Below are positions 7,100-13,932 of a stretch of 30,653 bases of DNA, one piece after another. A program made the position numbers and the translations under genes. The first letter of the stretch is position 1. Each line of letters begins with the position of its first letter. The DNA is from Actinomycetota bacterium (lineage in GTDB: Bacteria > Actinomycetota > Thermoleophilia > Gaiellales > F1-60-MAGs149), in contig CANKHS010000002.1 of NCBI GenBank assembly GCA_947481755.1, forward strand, positions 1 through 30,653, given 5' to 3'. The notes below the pieces were generated by a model, which saw only the letters and a list, made by a program, of their open reading frames with translations, was not told the DNA's origin and made no database searches.

Positions 7100-7173
7100 G
7101 TGGGCGTAGCTCAGCTGGTGGTAGCTCCGGGTTGTGGTCTCGGCGGTCGTGGGTTCGAGTCCCACCGCTCACC
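7100..7173 (+). tRNA. tRNA-His (GTG)
   Basis: Cloverleaf fits with acceptor GTGGGCG (7100-7106) against CGCTCAC (7166-7172), anticodon stem CCGGG/CTCGG and loop TTGTGGT giving anticodon GTG. The T arm is GTGGG-TTCGAGT-CCCAC. The base before position 1 is G (7099) and the discriminator is C (7173), so the histidine-specific G-1 opposite C73 is genome-encoded. The D stem is imperfect: positions 10-12 pair (G-C, C-G, T-A), but position 13 C faces T at 22. CCA is not encoded. It lies between response regulator 2 and phoU. Confidence 0.93.
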
Positions 7174-7182
7174 CTCGTACAA

Positions 7183-7211
7183 CACTGTTTAGGCGTGGAT
7201 TGCAAGCAGTG
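7183..7211. terminator. Possible bidirectional hairpin between tRNA-His and phoU
   Basis: CACTGTTT (7183-7190) can pair with AAGCAGTG (7204-7211) over 8 bp with one G-U wobble and a 13-nt loop. It sits between the 3' ends of the convergent tRNA-His and phoU. No T-run is present, so termination is only suggested by position. Confidence 0.3.
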
Positions 7212-7213
7212 CC

Positions 7214-7885
7214 CTAGGTCGGGCCGGACGGGGTTGCCGTCGATTCGCCGGTCACCATGTACGTCGTTCGTTCGGCGACGTTGACGGCATGGTCCCCAAC
7301 GCGCTCGAGCCAGCGGCCCGCAAACAACATCCGAGCTGCCCACTTGCGCAGCTCGGGATCGTTGTTCTCCATCGTCAAGATCGTGTCTGCAATCTTCTCG
7401 TTCTCGCGATCAACGAGCTCGTCCAAGGCGGACAGCAGGCGCGCTGCATTTGCGTCTCGGCGCTCGAAGGTGTCGATTGCCGTGCGCACCATCTCGGCGC
7501 CACGATCGCCCATGGCACGAAGAGCATCGGTAATGACAGCCTCCTCGACCAGCGCTCGTCGTGGTGGTGGTGTTGCGAGGTGCGCAACACGAGCAGCGTT
7601 GTGCGCCGCCCGTTCAAGGCTGCGGTTGATGTGCAGAGCCGCGAGCACCGTACGCAGGTCGCCGGCAACGGGCGCCTGTCGGGCTAGCAGCGTCTCAACT
7701 CGCACTTCGGTCTCGTTGTAGTGGAGCTTCACTTCGCTCTCAGCGGCCAAGGTGGCATCGAAGGCCTGCACACTCCAGTCGACAAGAGCGCGGGTTGCCT
7801 CGCTAACGGCGATTGCGGTCAGGCGACCCTCAGCCTGAATGCCGTTGCAGAGCTCGTCGAGTTCGTCCTGGAAGCCGACTCTCAT
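7214..7885 (-). CDS. phoU: Phosphate transport/signalling protein PhoU
   Basis: 223-residue all-helical protein of the PhoU family. Two tandem three-helix bundles are recognisable: repeat 1 begins RVGFQDELDELCNGIQAEGR and includes ETLLARQAPVAGDLRTVLAA; repeat 2 includes GAEMVRTAIDTFERRDANAA and ends ERVGDHAVNVAERTTYMVTG, whose ERxGDHxxNVAE metal-binding signature is diagnostic. PhoU links the PstSCAB transporter to the PhoR kinase and represses the Pho response when phosphate is plentiful. The ATG overlaps the pstB stop by 4 nt (ATGA), so it is the last gene of the pst operon. Length is normal. Confidence 0.96.
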   Translation of the reverse strand: MRVGFQDELDELCNGIQAEGRLTAIAVSEATRALVDWSVQAFDATLAAESEVKLHYNETEVRVETLLARQAPVAGDLRTVLAALHINRSLERAAHNAARVAHLATPPPRRALVEEAVITDALRAMGDRGAEMVRTAIDTFERRDANAARLLSALDELVDRENEKIADTILTMENNDPELRKWAARMLFAGRWLERVGDHAVNVAERTTYMVTGESTATPSGPT

Positions 7886-8760
7886 CCGAATCGTCCAGTC
7901 ACGTAGGCCTCGGTGCGCTCGTTGCTTGGTTTCGTAAAGATCTTCTCTGTACTGTCGACCTCGATCAAGACGCCGCAGCGCGTGCCGGTTTCGCCCTGGT
8001 CAACCGAGAAGAAGGCGGTCATGTCGGCGACCCGCGCTGCTTGCTGCATGTTGTGGGTGACGATTACCACGGTGTACTCCGACTTGAGGTCCGTCATCAG
8101 ATCCTCGATCGCGGCTGTCGAGATCGGATCGAGCGCCGAGCACGGTTCGTCCATAAGAATCACATCGGGCTCGACCGCAAGCGCTCGAGCGATGCAGAGC
8201 CGCTGCTGTTGGCCGCCCGACAGGCCGAGGGCACCTTGCCTGAGGCGATCCTTAACTTCGTCCCAGAGCGCGGCGCGGCGCAGAGCCTGTTCGATGCGAT
8301 CGTCGAGCCCGTCCTTCATGCCGAGAACGCGCGGGCCAAAGGCGACGTTGTCGTAGATCGACTTGGGAAATGGGTTCGGCTTCTGAAAGACCATGCCGAT
8401 GCGCTTGCGGACCTCGATGGCATCGATTTGTGGTCCGTAGAGGTCCTCGTCGTGGTACAGGCATGCACCGTCGACAACGGCGCTTGGAATCAGATCGTTC
8501 ATGCGGTTGAGGCATCGCAGGAATGTGCTTTTACCGCAACCCGATGGACCAATCAACGCCGTCACGGTATTGCGATGGATGTTCAGGTCGACGTCGCGGA
8601 GCGCGCGTACTCCGGCGTATCGGACACCAAGCTCGCGGCAGTCAAAAACGACCTCACGCTGATCCATTGGGAGCTCAATGCTCTCATTAGACGCGCCCGC
8701 CATCGTCTCTGGTTGGAGACCTCTGGGCTGTGTGCCTGTCGTTGTCGGCGGGGCGTCCAC
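7882..8760 (-). CDS. pstB: Phosphate ABC transporter ATP-binding protein PstB
   Basis: ATPase of the high-affinity phosphate importer. Walker A is GPSGCGKST, the Q-loop region is GMVFQKPNPFPKSIYDNVAF (typical of PstB), the ABC signature is LSGGQQQRLCIARALA, Walker B is VILMDEPCSALDP and the H-loop is VIVTHNM. I place the start at GTG 8760, 2 nt past the pstA stop, because GAGGAAG precedes it by 8 nt; this gives 292 residues with a Thr/Pro-rich N-terminal extension. ATG 8703 (273 aa) or ATG 8667 (261 aa, the usual family length) are alternatives. The open frame reaches 8892 inside pstA but that part is spurious. Confidence 0.96.
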   Translation of the reverse strand: MDAPPTTTGTQPRGLQPETMAGASNESIELPMDQREVVFDCRELGVRYAGVRALRDVDLNIHRNTVTALIGPSGCGKSTFLRCLNRMNDLIPSAVVDGACLYHDEDLYGPQIDAIEVRKRIGMVFQKPNPFPKSIYDNVAFGPRVLGMKDGLDDRIEQALRRAALWDEVKDRLRQGALGLSGGQQQRLCIARALAVEPDVILMDEPCSALDPISTAAIEDLMTDLKSEYTVVIVTHNMQQAARVADMTAFFSVDQGETGTRCGVLIEVDSTEKIFTKPSNERTEAYVTGRFG

Positions 8761-8762
8761 GC

Positions 8763-9671
8763 TTACCACTTCCTCTCGTACCGATTTCGCATCCAGATCG
8801 CAAAACCATTCATCGTGATCAGGATTGCCAACAGCACGATGATAGCCGCGGCGGCAAGACCTTGGAAATCGGCCTGCGGCAATTTGATCCACTGGTAGAT
8901 CAGAATCGGCAAGACCGTGTATTGCGTCAGGAGCCCCGGGTTATACGACACGAATGTCGCGGCGCCCACCATCAGGAGAGGCGCGGTTTCGCCGATGGCA
9001 CGGGAGAGGCCAAGGATTGATCCCGTCGCAATGCCGGGGATGGCCGCCGGTAGGACCTCGCGCCAGACGACCTGCAGTCGGGTTGCACCGAGTGCCATGC
9101 CGCCCTGACGGACTGAATCAGGTACTGCGCGTAGCGCCTCCCGTGCAGAGATAATCACCGTCGGTAGCATTTGGAGTCCGAGGATCAATGCGCCCGCGAG
9201 GAGGACTGGGCCCAGCCCAAGCCCGCGGACCAAAAAGGCCAAGCCTAGGATGCCGAAAATGATCGAGGGGATGGCCGCAAGATTCTGGATATTTAGCTCG
9301 ATCAAACGAATCCACCAGCGATCTTTCGGTGCGAACTCTTCGAGATAGACCGCCGTGGCGATGGCGATCGGGAGTGCGGTAGCGATCAAGACCAGAGCGA
9401 TCATGACGCTCGCGATGATCGCTGGGCGTGCACCAGCCAAGGCGGGGTTCGCTGACGGTGCGTTGGCCAACAATGTCGGATCGAGATAAGGCAGGCCGTC
9501 CCGGAGGATGGTGAAGAGCAACACGAACAGCGCGACCAGACCGACTAGGGTCGAGAACAGGAGGTACACGAGAAAGACGCTCGCAGCGAGACTGCGGTGC
9601 CTGCGGCCGGCCAACGAACGCTCGACAGCCCTGGTGGCATGCACGGAGGCGGTGCGCGTTGGCCCGTTCAT
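8763..9671 (-). CDS. pstA: Phosphate ABC transporter permease PstA
   Basis: 302-residue inner-membrane permease with about six transmembrane helices. The family EAA-loop region is seen as ALRAVPDSVRQGGMALGATRLQVV followed by LPAAIPGIATGSILGLSRAIGETAPLLM, the last part being the PstA/PstC signature. The N-terminus has a basic cytoplasmic stretch (ERSLAGRRHRSLAAS) before the first helix (VFLVYLLFSTLVGLVALFVL). It pairs with PstC to form the membrane channel energised by PstB. The ATG overlaps the pstC stop by 4 nt, and pstB follows after 2 nt. Confidence 0.95.
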   Translation of the reverse strand: MNGPTRTASVHATRAVERSLAGRRHRSLAASVFLVYLLFSTLVGLVALFVLLFTILRDGLPYLDPTLLANAPSANPALAGARPAIIASVMIALVLIATALPIAIATAVYLEEFAPKDRWWIRLIELNIQNLAAIPSIIFGILGLAFLVRGLGLGPVLLAGALILGLQMLPTVIISAREALRAVPDSVRQGGMALGATRLQVVWREVLPAAIPGIATGSILGLSRAIGETAPLLMVGAATFVSYNPGLLTQYTVLPILIYQWIKLPQADFQGLAAAAIIVLLAILITMNGFAIWMRNRYERKW

Positions 9672-10603
9672 TCGTAGACCTCACGGAAGCGCCGCACCAT
9701 GCGAATCGCAACGATGTTGAGTAGGAGCGTAATCACGAACAGCGTGAGGCCGACCGCAAAGATTGTCTTGTACGAGATCGAGCCGACAGGGACATCCCCC
9801 GCTCCCGTAGCGGCAATAAAAGCCGTCATGGTCTCCACGGAGTCGCCGGGCATGAACGACACGTGCGCGAGCTGACCGGCCGCAATCAAGACAATCGTCG
9901 TCTCGCCGATGGCGCGTGAAATTGCCAAGACGAACGACGCGGCAATGCCAGAAATGGCAGCGGGCACGACGACACGGGTCGAAACTTGAAAACGATTCGC
10001 GCCGAGACCAAATGACCCTTCACGGAGCGAGCTAGGAACCGCCTTCATGGCGTCTTCGGACAGCGAAGCCACTGTCGGTAACAGGAGAACACCAATGATG
10101 ATACCGGCCGAGAAGGCGTTGAAGATCTCGACCTGCCAGCCGAGTGATCGGAGGAGCGGCGTGAGAAATGTCAATGCGAAATAGCCGAGCACCACGGTTG
10201 GAATACCGGCGAGTACCTCAAGCACGGGCTTGATCACCGCGCGAGCGCGGGGCCGCGCATATTCGCTCAGGTAGATCGCCGTTCCGAGACCCAGAGGAAG
10301 ACAAATGGTGCAGGCCCAAAACGTGGTGTTGAGGGTGCCTGTGATGAGCGGGAGGACGCCGAAGGCGGCCGGCTTGAAGAGTGGCGCCCATTTGGCGGTG
10401 GTGAAGAACTCAGCCGGTGAGACCTCGGTAAAAAACTCCAGACTCGGGACCATCAGCGCGACCACGATACCCACCGTGACGAGGATCGAAATTACCGCAC
10501 ACAGGGCGAGCACGCCGATCACGACGCGCTCGCCCGTGCGGTTGCCTCGGGAGGTCAGTGGTGGCCGACCTCCCGAGGACTTCCCAATTGCATTTGTAGC
10601 CAC
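9668..10603 (-). CDS. pstC: Phosphate ABC transporter permease PstC
   Basis: 311-residue permease with about six transmembrane helices. Diagnostic blocks are EVLAGIPTVVLGYFALTFL, SLSEDAMKAVPSSLREGSFG and SGIAASFVLAISRAIGETTIV. The first ~25 residues are Gly/Arg-rich and cytoplasmic. Translation starts at GTG 10603, only 9 bp after the pstS stop and without a Shine-Dalgarno. TAGCCT, whose TAG is the pstS stop codon, ends exactly seven bases before the GTG, so an internal leaderless promoter is possible. Otherwise translation depends on read-through from pstS. Confidence 0.95.
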   Translation of the reverse strand: MATNAIGKSSGGRPPLTSRGNRTGERVVIGVLALCAVISILVTVGIVVALMVPSLEFFTEVSPAEFFTTAKWAPLFKPAAFGVLPLITGTLNTTFWACTICLPLGLGTAIYLSEYARPRARAVIKPVLEVLAGIPTVVLGYFALTFLTPLLRSLGWQVEIFNAFSAGIIIGVLLLPTVASLSEDAMKAVPSSLREGSFGLGANRFQVSTRVVVPAAISGIAASFVLAISRAIGETTIVLIAAGQLAHVSFMPGDSVETMTAFIAATGAGDVPVGSISYKTIFAVGLTLFVITLLLNIVAIRMVRRFREVYE

Positions 10604-10605
10604 GC

Positions 10606-10618
10606 GGGTAGGCTACCC
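10606..10618. promoter_or_regulatory. GGGTA-N3-TACCC palindrome in the pstS-pstC junction
   Basis: A perfect 5-bp inverted repeat with a 3-nt centre spans the pstS stop codon and most of the 9-bp gap. On the minus strand it contains TAGCCT (10615 to 10610), a TAnnnT hexamer six bases before the pstC GTG. It could be an internal -10 or a small mRNA stem affecting the pstS to pstCAB expression ratio. Confidence 0.35.
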
Positions 10619-11584
10619 GGCGAGCCCTGCGGCAACAGTCTTGGCCTGTGCAAGCTGCTGGTCGGCGAGCGGTACGAACAATGCTTCCTTCGCGAGCGTC
10701 GGCTCATTTGCGACGTAGTAGTCGATGAAGGCCTTTACCTCGGGACGCTGCGTGGCCGTCTCCGAGAAGTACATGTAGAGCGGGCGCGACAGCGGCGTGT
10801 ACGTCGCGTCCTGAACAGTGGCCGTGTCGGGGGCTACACAGCCGGAACCGGAGTCGACCTGAAGGAGGTTCAACTTGTCCATGTTCTGCTCGTAGTACGA
10901 CAGTCCGAAGTAGCCGAAGCCACCCTTCTCGCCTTCGACGCCCTTGATCGTGACGTTGTCGTCCTCAGATGGCGAGAAGTCCGTGCGGCTTGCACCCTCA
11001 TCACCATTGATGGACTTGGTGAAGAAGTCGAACGTGCCCGAGTCGGTGCCAGGGCCGAACAGCTTGAGCGATTCCGTGGGCCAGGATGGATTGACGTCCT
11101 GCCAGGTTGTGGCTTTCGAATCCGGCGCCCACATGGTTGCGAGTTCCTTCGTCGTGATGCACTTGGCCCACGTGTTCTCTTTGTTCGTAACGAGCGCGAT
11201 GCCATCGTTGGCGACGATGAGCTGTGTGAACTTGATGCCCTTGGCGTCGCAGGCAGCCTGCTCCTCCGGCTTGATCTCGCGGGAGGCATTCGAGACGTCG
11301 GTCTCGCCGTTACAGAACTTGGCGAAGCCGCCGCCCGTGCCCGATGTACCCACCGTGACCGAAACATTTGGGGCCTGTGCCTGGAACTTCTCTGCAGCCA
11401 GCGTGGCGAGGGGCGCAACGGTGCTCGACCCGTCAACGACGATCGAACCGCTGAGCGTGGTGTCGGCGTTGGCTGCCGTTGTTGCGGCCGAGGTATCACT
11501 GCTGCGACCTCCGCCGCACGCGGCGAGGGCAGCACCAATTCCGGCAACGGCGATAATGGTAATCAGGGACTTGCGCTTCAACAC
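10613..11584 (-). CDS. pstS: Phosphate-binding lipoprotein PstS
   Basis: 323-residue substrate-binding lipoprotein of the Pst importer. The start is GTG 11584 (LKRKSLITIIAVAGIGAALA after the initiator): it gives a proper lipoprotein signal peptide with lipobox LAAC and has GGAGG at 11595-11599, ten bases upstream. The open frame to 11647 is not a signal sequence. Phosphate-ligand motifs are DGSSTVAPL, VGTSGTGGGFAKF, NASREI and FGPGTDSGTFDFF. The region after the lipobox Cys is Ser/Thr/Ala-rich, a typical tether. It leads the pstSCAB-phoU operon, diverges from ppk, and is preceded by the Pho-box-like array. Confidence 0.96.
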   Translation of the reverse strand: MLKRKSLITIIAVAGIGAALAACGGGRSSDTSAATTAANADTTLSGSIVVDGSSTVAPLATLAAEKFQAQAPNVSVTVGTSGTGGGFAKFCNGETDVSNASREIKPEEQAACDAKGIKFTQLIVANDGIALVTNKENTWAKCITTKELATMWAPDSKATTWQDVNPSWPTESLKLFGPGTDSGTFDFFTKSINGDEGASRTDFSPSEDDNVTIKGVEGEKGGFGYFGLSYYEQNMDKLNLLQVDSGSGCVAPDTATVQDATYTPLSRPLYMYFSETATQRPEVKAFIDYYVANEPTLAKEALFVPLADQQLAQAKTVAAGLAG

Positions 11585-11624
11585 GATGAGATTTCCTCCG
11601 AGAGGGCGAGAGTGGATACCTGCA

Positions 11625-11647
11625 GTGTGTGCGGGCTCCGCACACAC
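11625..11647. other. Perfect 10-bp inverted repeat in the pstS upstream region
   Basis: GTGTGTGCGG (11625-11634) and CCGCACACAC (11638-11647) are perfectly complementary around a 3-nt centre. The repeat lies between the repeat array (ending 11651) and the pstS ribosome-binding site. No T-run follows, so it is not a standard terminator. It could be a second operator overlapping the promoter, or a hairpin in the pstS leader if transcription starts upstream. Confidence 0.55.
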
Positions 11648-11650
11648 GGG

Positions 11651-11726
11651 GGTTCGGCTTCGGTTCGCCCACGGTTACGAAGTGGTGACGAAAACAGAGA
11701 TTGTGGTTGACTGGAGGTGAACGGAG
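11651..11726. promoter_or_regulatory. Pho-box-like 11-bp repeat array between pstS and ppk
   Basis: Plus-strand half-sites begin at 11651 (GGTTCG), 11662 (GGTTCG), 11673 (GGTTAC), 11684 (GGTGAC), 11705 (GGTTGA) and 11716 (GGTGAA). Spacings are 11, 11, 11, 21 and 11 bp. Read towards pstS, the distal unit is GTTCACC, identical to the core of the Streptomyces PhoP direct repeat unit. Six half-sites in register with the helix make a PhoP/PhoB-type regulator site very likely, controlling pstS and perhaps also ppk. The rest of this 209-bp gap holds the 10-bp inverted repeat and short promoter signals. Confidence 0.8.
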
Positions 11727-11781
11727 CTACCGCAGAACAACGTTGGCGACGTGCGCGTGATCGACGACCAGCAACAGTCGG

Positions 11782-11787
11782 TACCAT
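11782..11787 (+). promoter_or_regulatory. -10 box TACCAT for ppk, leaderless
   Basis: TACCAT, six bases, then GTG 11794, with no Shine-Dalgarno. Transcription would start at the start codon. Confidence 0.5.
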
Positions 11788-11793
11788 GGCTAG

Positions 11794-13932
11794 GTGAGTA
11801 CGCCAGATACCGACACCTCGGAGTCCCGCCTCTTCAATCGCGAGATCTCCTGGTTAGCCTTCAATCATCGCGTTTTGGCCTTGGCTGCTGACACGACTGT
11901 GCCGCTGTTGGAACGCGTTCGCTTCTGCACGATCTACGCGAACAATCTCGATGAGTTCTTCATGGTCCGCGTCGCTGGACTGATCGATCACGTCGTGCAG
12001 GGCACCGAGCCGTCGGACGGAACGCCTCCCCAGGAGACGCTGGATGAGATCGCCGCTCGGTATCGGGTTATGCAGGCAGAACTCGAAGACACGCTGCATT
12101 CTGATTTGCTGCCTGCCCTTGCTGCAGAGGGGATCGAGATTGTGCCGCTTGAGGCCTGCTCCTTCGAGGAACGGGCCGAGTTGGAGACGATCTTTGATCA
12201 ACAGCTCTACCCCGTCTTGACACCGCTGGCCGTTGGTCCCGGGCAGCCGTTTCCGTATATCTCGAACCTCTCGCTTTCCGTGGGCATTACCGTTCGCGAC
12301 CCGTCGACGGGCGAGACGCGGTTTGCGCGCGTCAAGGTGCCTGAGGTACTACCCCGACTGATTCAGGTTGGTGATCGCTCGCGCTTTGTCCGCATTGACG
12401 AGGTCATCGCACACGGGTTGCCTGCTCTGTTCCCCGGGATGGAGATCGTTGGCTCGAGCACGTTTCGCGTGACACGCGATGCCGACTTCGAAATCCAAGA
12501 AGGCGCCGATGATCTCCTTGAGGCCGTTGAACGAGAGCTCTCCCGACGTCGTTTTGGTGATGTCGTACGACTCGAGATCGACGAGTCCATGCCCGCCGAT
12601 ATGCGCTCGATGTTGATCGATGCGCTCGACGTCGATCTGCGTCAGGTCTTCGCGATCAGGCCCCCACTCGACCTCAGCGGTCTCGGGGTGTTGACCAAGG
12701 TGAGCCGGCCCGACCTCAGGTTTAGCGCGTGGCAACCGCAAGTTCCGGCGCGACTGACCGCAGACGATGACAAGCCCGTCGATCTCTTCGCCGAGATCCG
12801 CAAGGCCGACATCCTTGTCCACCACCCCTACGAATCGTTTACGGCGTCGGTTGAGCGCTTCATTGAACAGGCTGTCGCGGACCCCAACGTGTTGGCGATC
12901 AAGCACACGATCTATCGCACGAGTGGTGATGCCCCGATCGTGCCTGCGCTCGCAGTTGCCGCAGAAGAGGGCAAGCAGGCGGTCGCACTCGTAGAGGTAA
13001 CGGCGCGTTTCGACGAGGAACGCAACATCCGCTGGGCGCGTGCACTTGAACGCGCGGGTGTCCATGTCGTGCATGGTCGAGTCGGGCTCAAGACACACTG
13101 CAAGCTCGCCCTCGTCGTGCGTCGTGAAGGTGGTCGCACACGCCGCTACGTCCACATTGGCACGGGTAACTACCACCCCTCCACCGCCCGTGCCTATACC
13201 GATTTTGGGATCTTCACCTGTGACGAGGAGATTACCGCTGACGTGGCGGACCTATTCAATCAGCTGACTGGCTTCGCGCGTCCCCAAGGGTTCCACGCAA
13301 TCTGGACAGCGCCGATGCATTTGCGTCGGCAGGTGATCGAGGAAATTCGACGCTGCGCACGAGAGCACAAGCGCCTGTCGCCGGCCAGCATTACGCTCAA
13401 GATGAACTCACTCGTCGACGCGTTAATCATCGACGAGCTCTATGCCGCGTCTCAGGCCGGCGTCTCGATCGATCTCATCGTGCGCGGCATCTGCTGCCTT
13501 CGTCCCGGGGTTCTCGGTCTTTCCGAAAATATCCGCGTGATCTCGATCCTTGGTCGCTTCCTCGAACACGCCCGAGTCTTTCGGTTCGTCACCGACGTGG
13601 AAACGACGACGTACATCGGTAGCGCCGACATGATGCCGCGTAACCTCGATTCCCGGATTGAGGTCATCACACCCGTCCGCGACGCAGATCTCCGAGAACG
13701 AATTCATGGGGTTCTCGACCTCGAACTGGCCGACAATGCGGGCTCGTGGAACCTCCAGTCGGATGGTGAGTGGATTCGCCGTTCCCCCGCGCCGGGTCAG
13801 CAGCGGACATTCGCACAGGAAGAACTGATGCGTCAGGCTGCAGCCGGCTCTACCCCAGACAATCAGGATCGATTGGCTCGACGCGAAGAGTCGGCAGAAC
13901 GCATTCGACGAGCGGAGCGCGGCGAGCGTTAG
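11794..13932 (+). CDS. ppk1: Polyphosphate kinase 1
   Basis: 712-residue enzyme that reversibly polymerises the gamma-phosphate of ATP into polyphosphate. The N-terminal domain begins with the family hallmark SRLFNREISWLAFNHRVLALA. The two catalytic-core histidines fall at H435 (GLKTHCKLAL) and H454 (RRYVHIGTGNYH), the same numbers as in the E. coli enzyme; H435 is the phosphorylated residue. SADMMPRNLDSRIEVITPV near the C-terminus is also diagnostic. The tail after ~residue 650 is charged. It starts at GTG 11794 without a Shine-Dalgarno. Sharing the Pho-box-like intergenic region with pstS suggests polyphosphate storage is tied to phosphate supply. Its stop overlaps that of the convergent cobalamin-binding regulator by 4 nt. 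Confidence 0.97.
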   Translation: MSTPDTDTSESRLFNREISWLAFNHRVLALAADTTVPLLERVRFCTIYANNLDEFFMVRVAGLIDHVVQGTEPSDGTPPQETLDEIAARYRVMQAELEDTLHSDLLPALAAEGIEIVPLEACSFEERAELETIFDQQLYPVLTPLAVGPGQPFPYISNLSLSVGITVRDPSTGETRFARVKVPEVLPRLIQVGDRSRFVRIDEVIAHGLPALFPGMEIVGSSTFRVTRDADFEIQEGADDLLEAVERELSRRRFGDVVRLEIDESMPADMRSMLIDALDVDLRQVFAIRPPLDLSGLGVLTKVSRPDLRFSAWQPQVPARLTADDDKPVDLFAEIRKADILVHHPYESFTASVERFIEQAVADPNVLAIKHTIYRTSGDAPIVPALAVAAEEGKQAVALVEVTARFDEERNIRWARALERAGVHVVHGRVGLKTHCKLALVVRREGGRTRRYVHIGTGNYHPSTARAYTDFGIFTCDEEITADVADLFNQLTGFARPQGFHAIWTAPMHLRRQVIEEIRRCAREHKRLSPASITLKMNSLVDALIIDELYAASQAGVSIDLIVRGICCLRPGVLGLSENIRVISILGRFLEHARVFRFVTDVETTTYIGSADMMPRNLDSRIEVITPVRDADLRERIHGVLDLELADNAGSWNLQSDGEWIRRSPAPGQQRTFAQEELMRQAAAGSTPDNQDRLARREESAERIRRAERGER

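Noticed and set aside
7813..8898. A 361-codon plus-strand open frame opposite pstB
   Set aside because: It mirrors pstB codon bias and has no recognisable domain; pstB carries all ABC motifs on the minus strand.
11786..11797. Three-codon upstream ORF (ATG GCT AGG TGA) overlapping the ppk start
   Set aside because: If ppk is transcribed from 11794 as the -10 position suggests, this ORF is not in the mRNA; there is also no ribosome-binding site for it.
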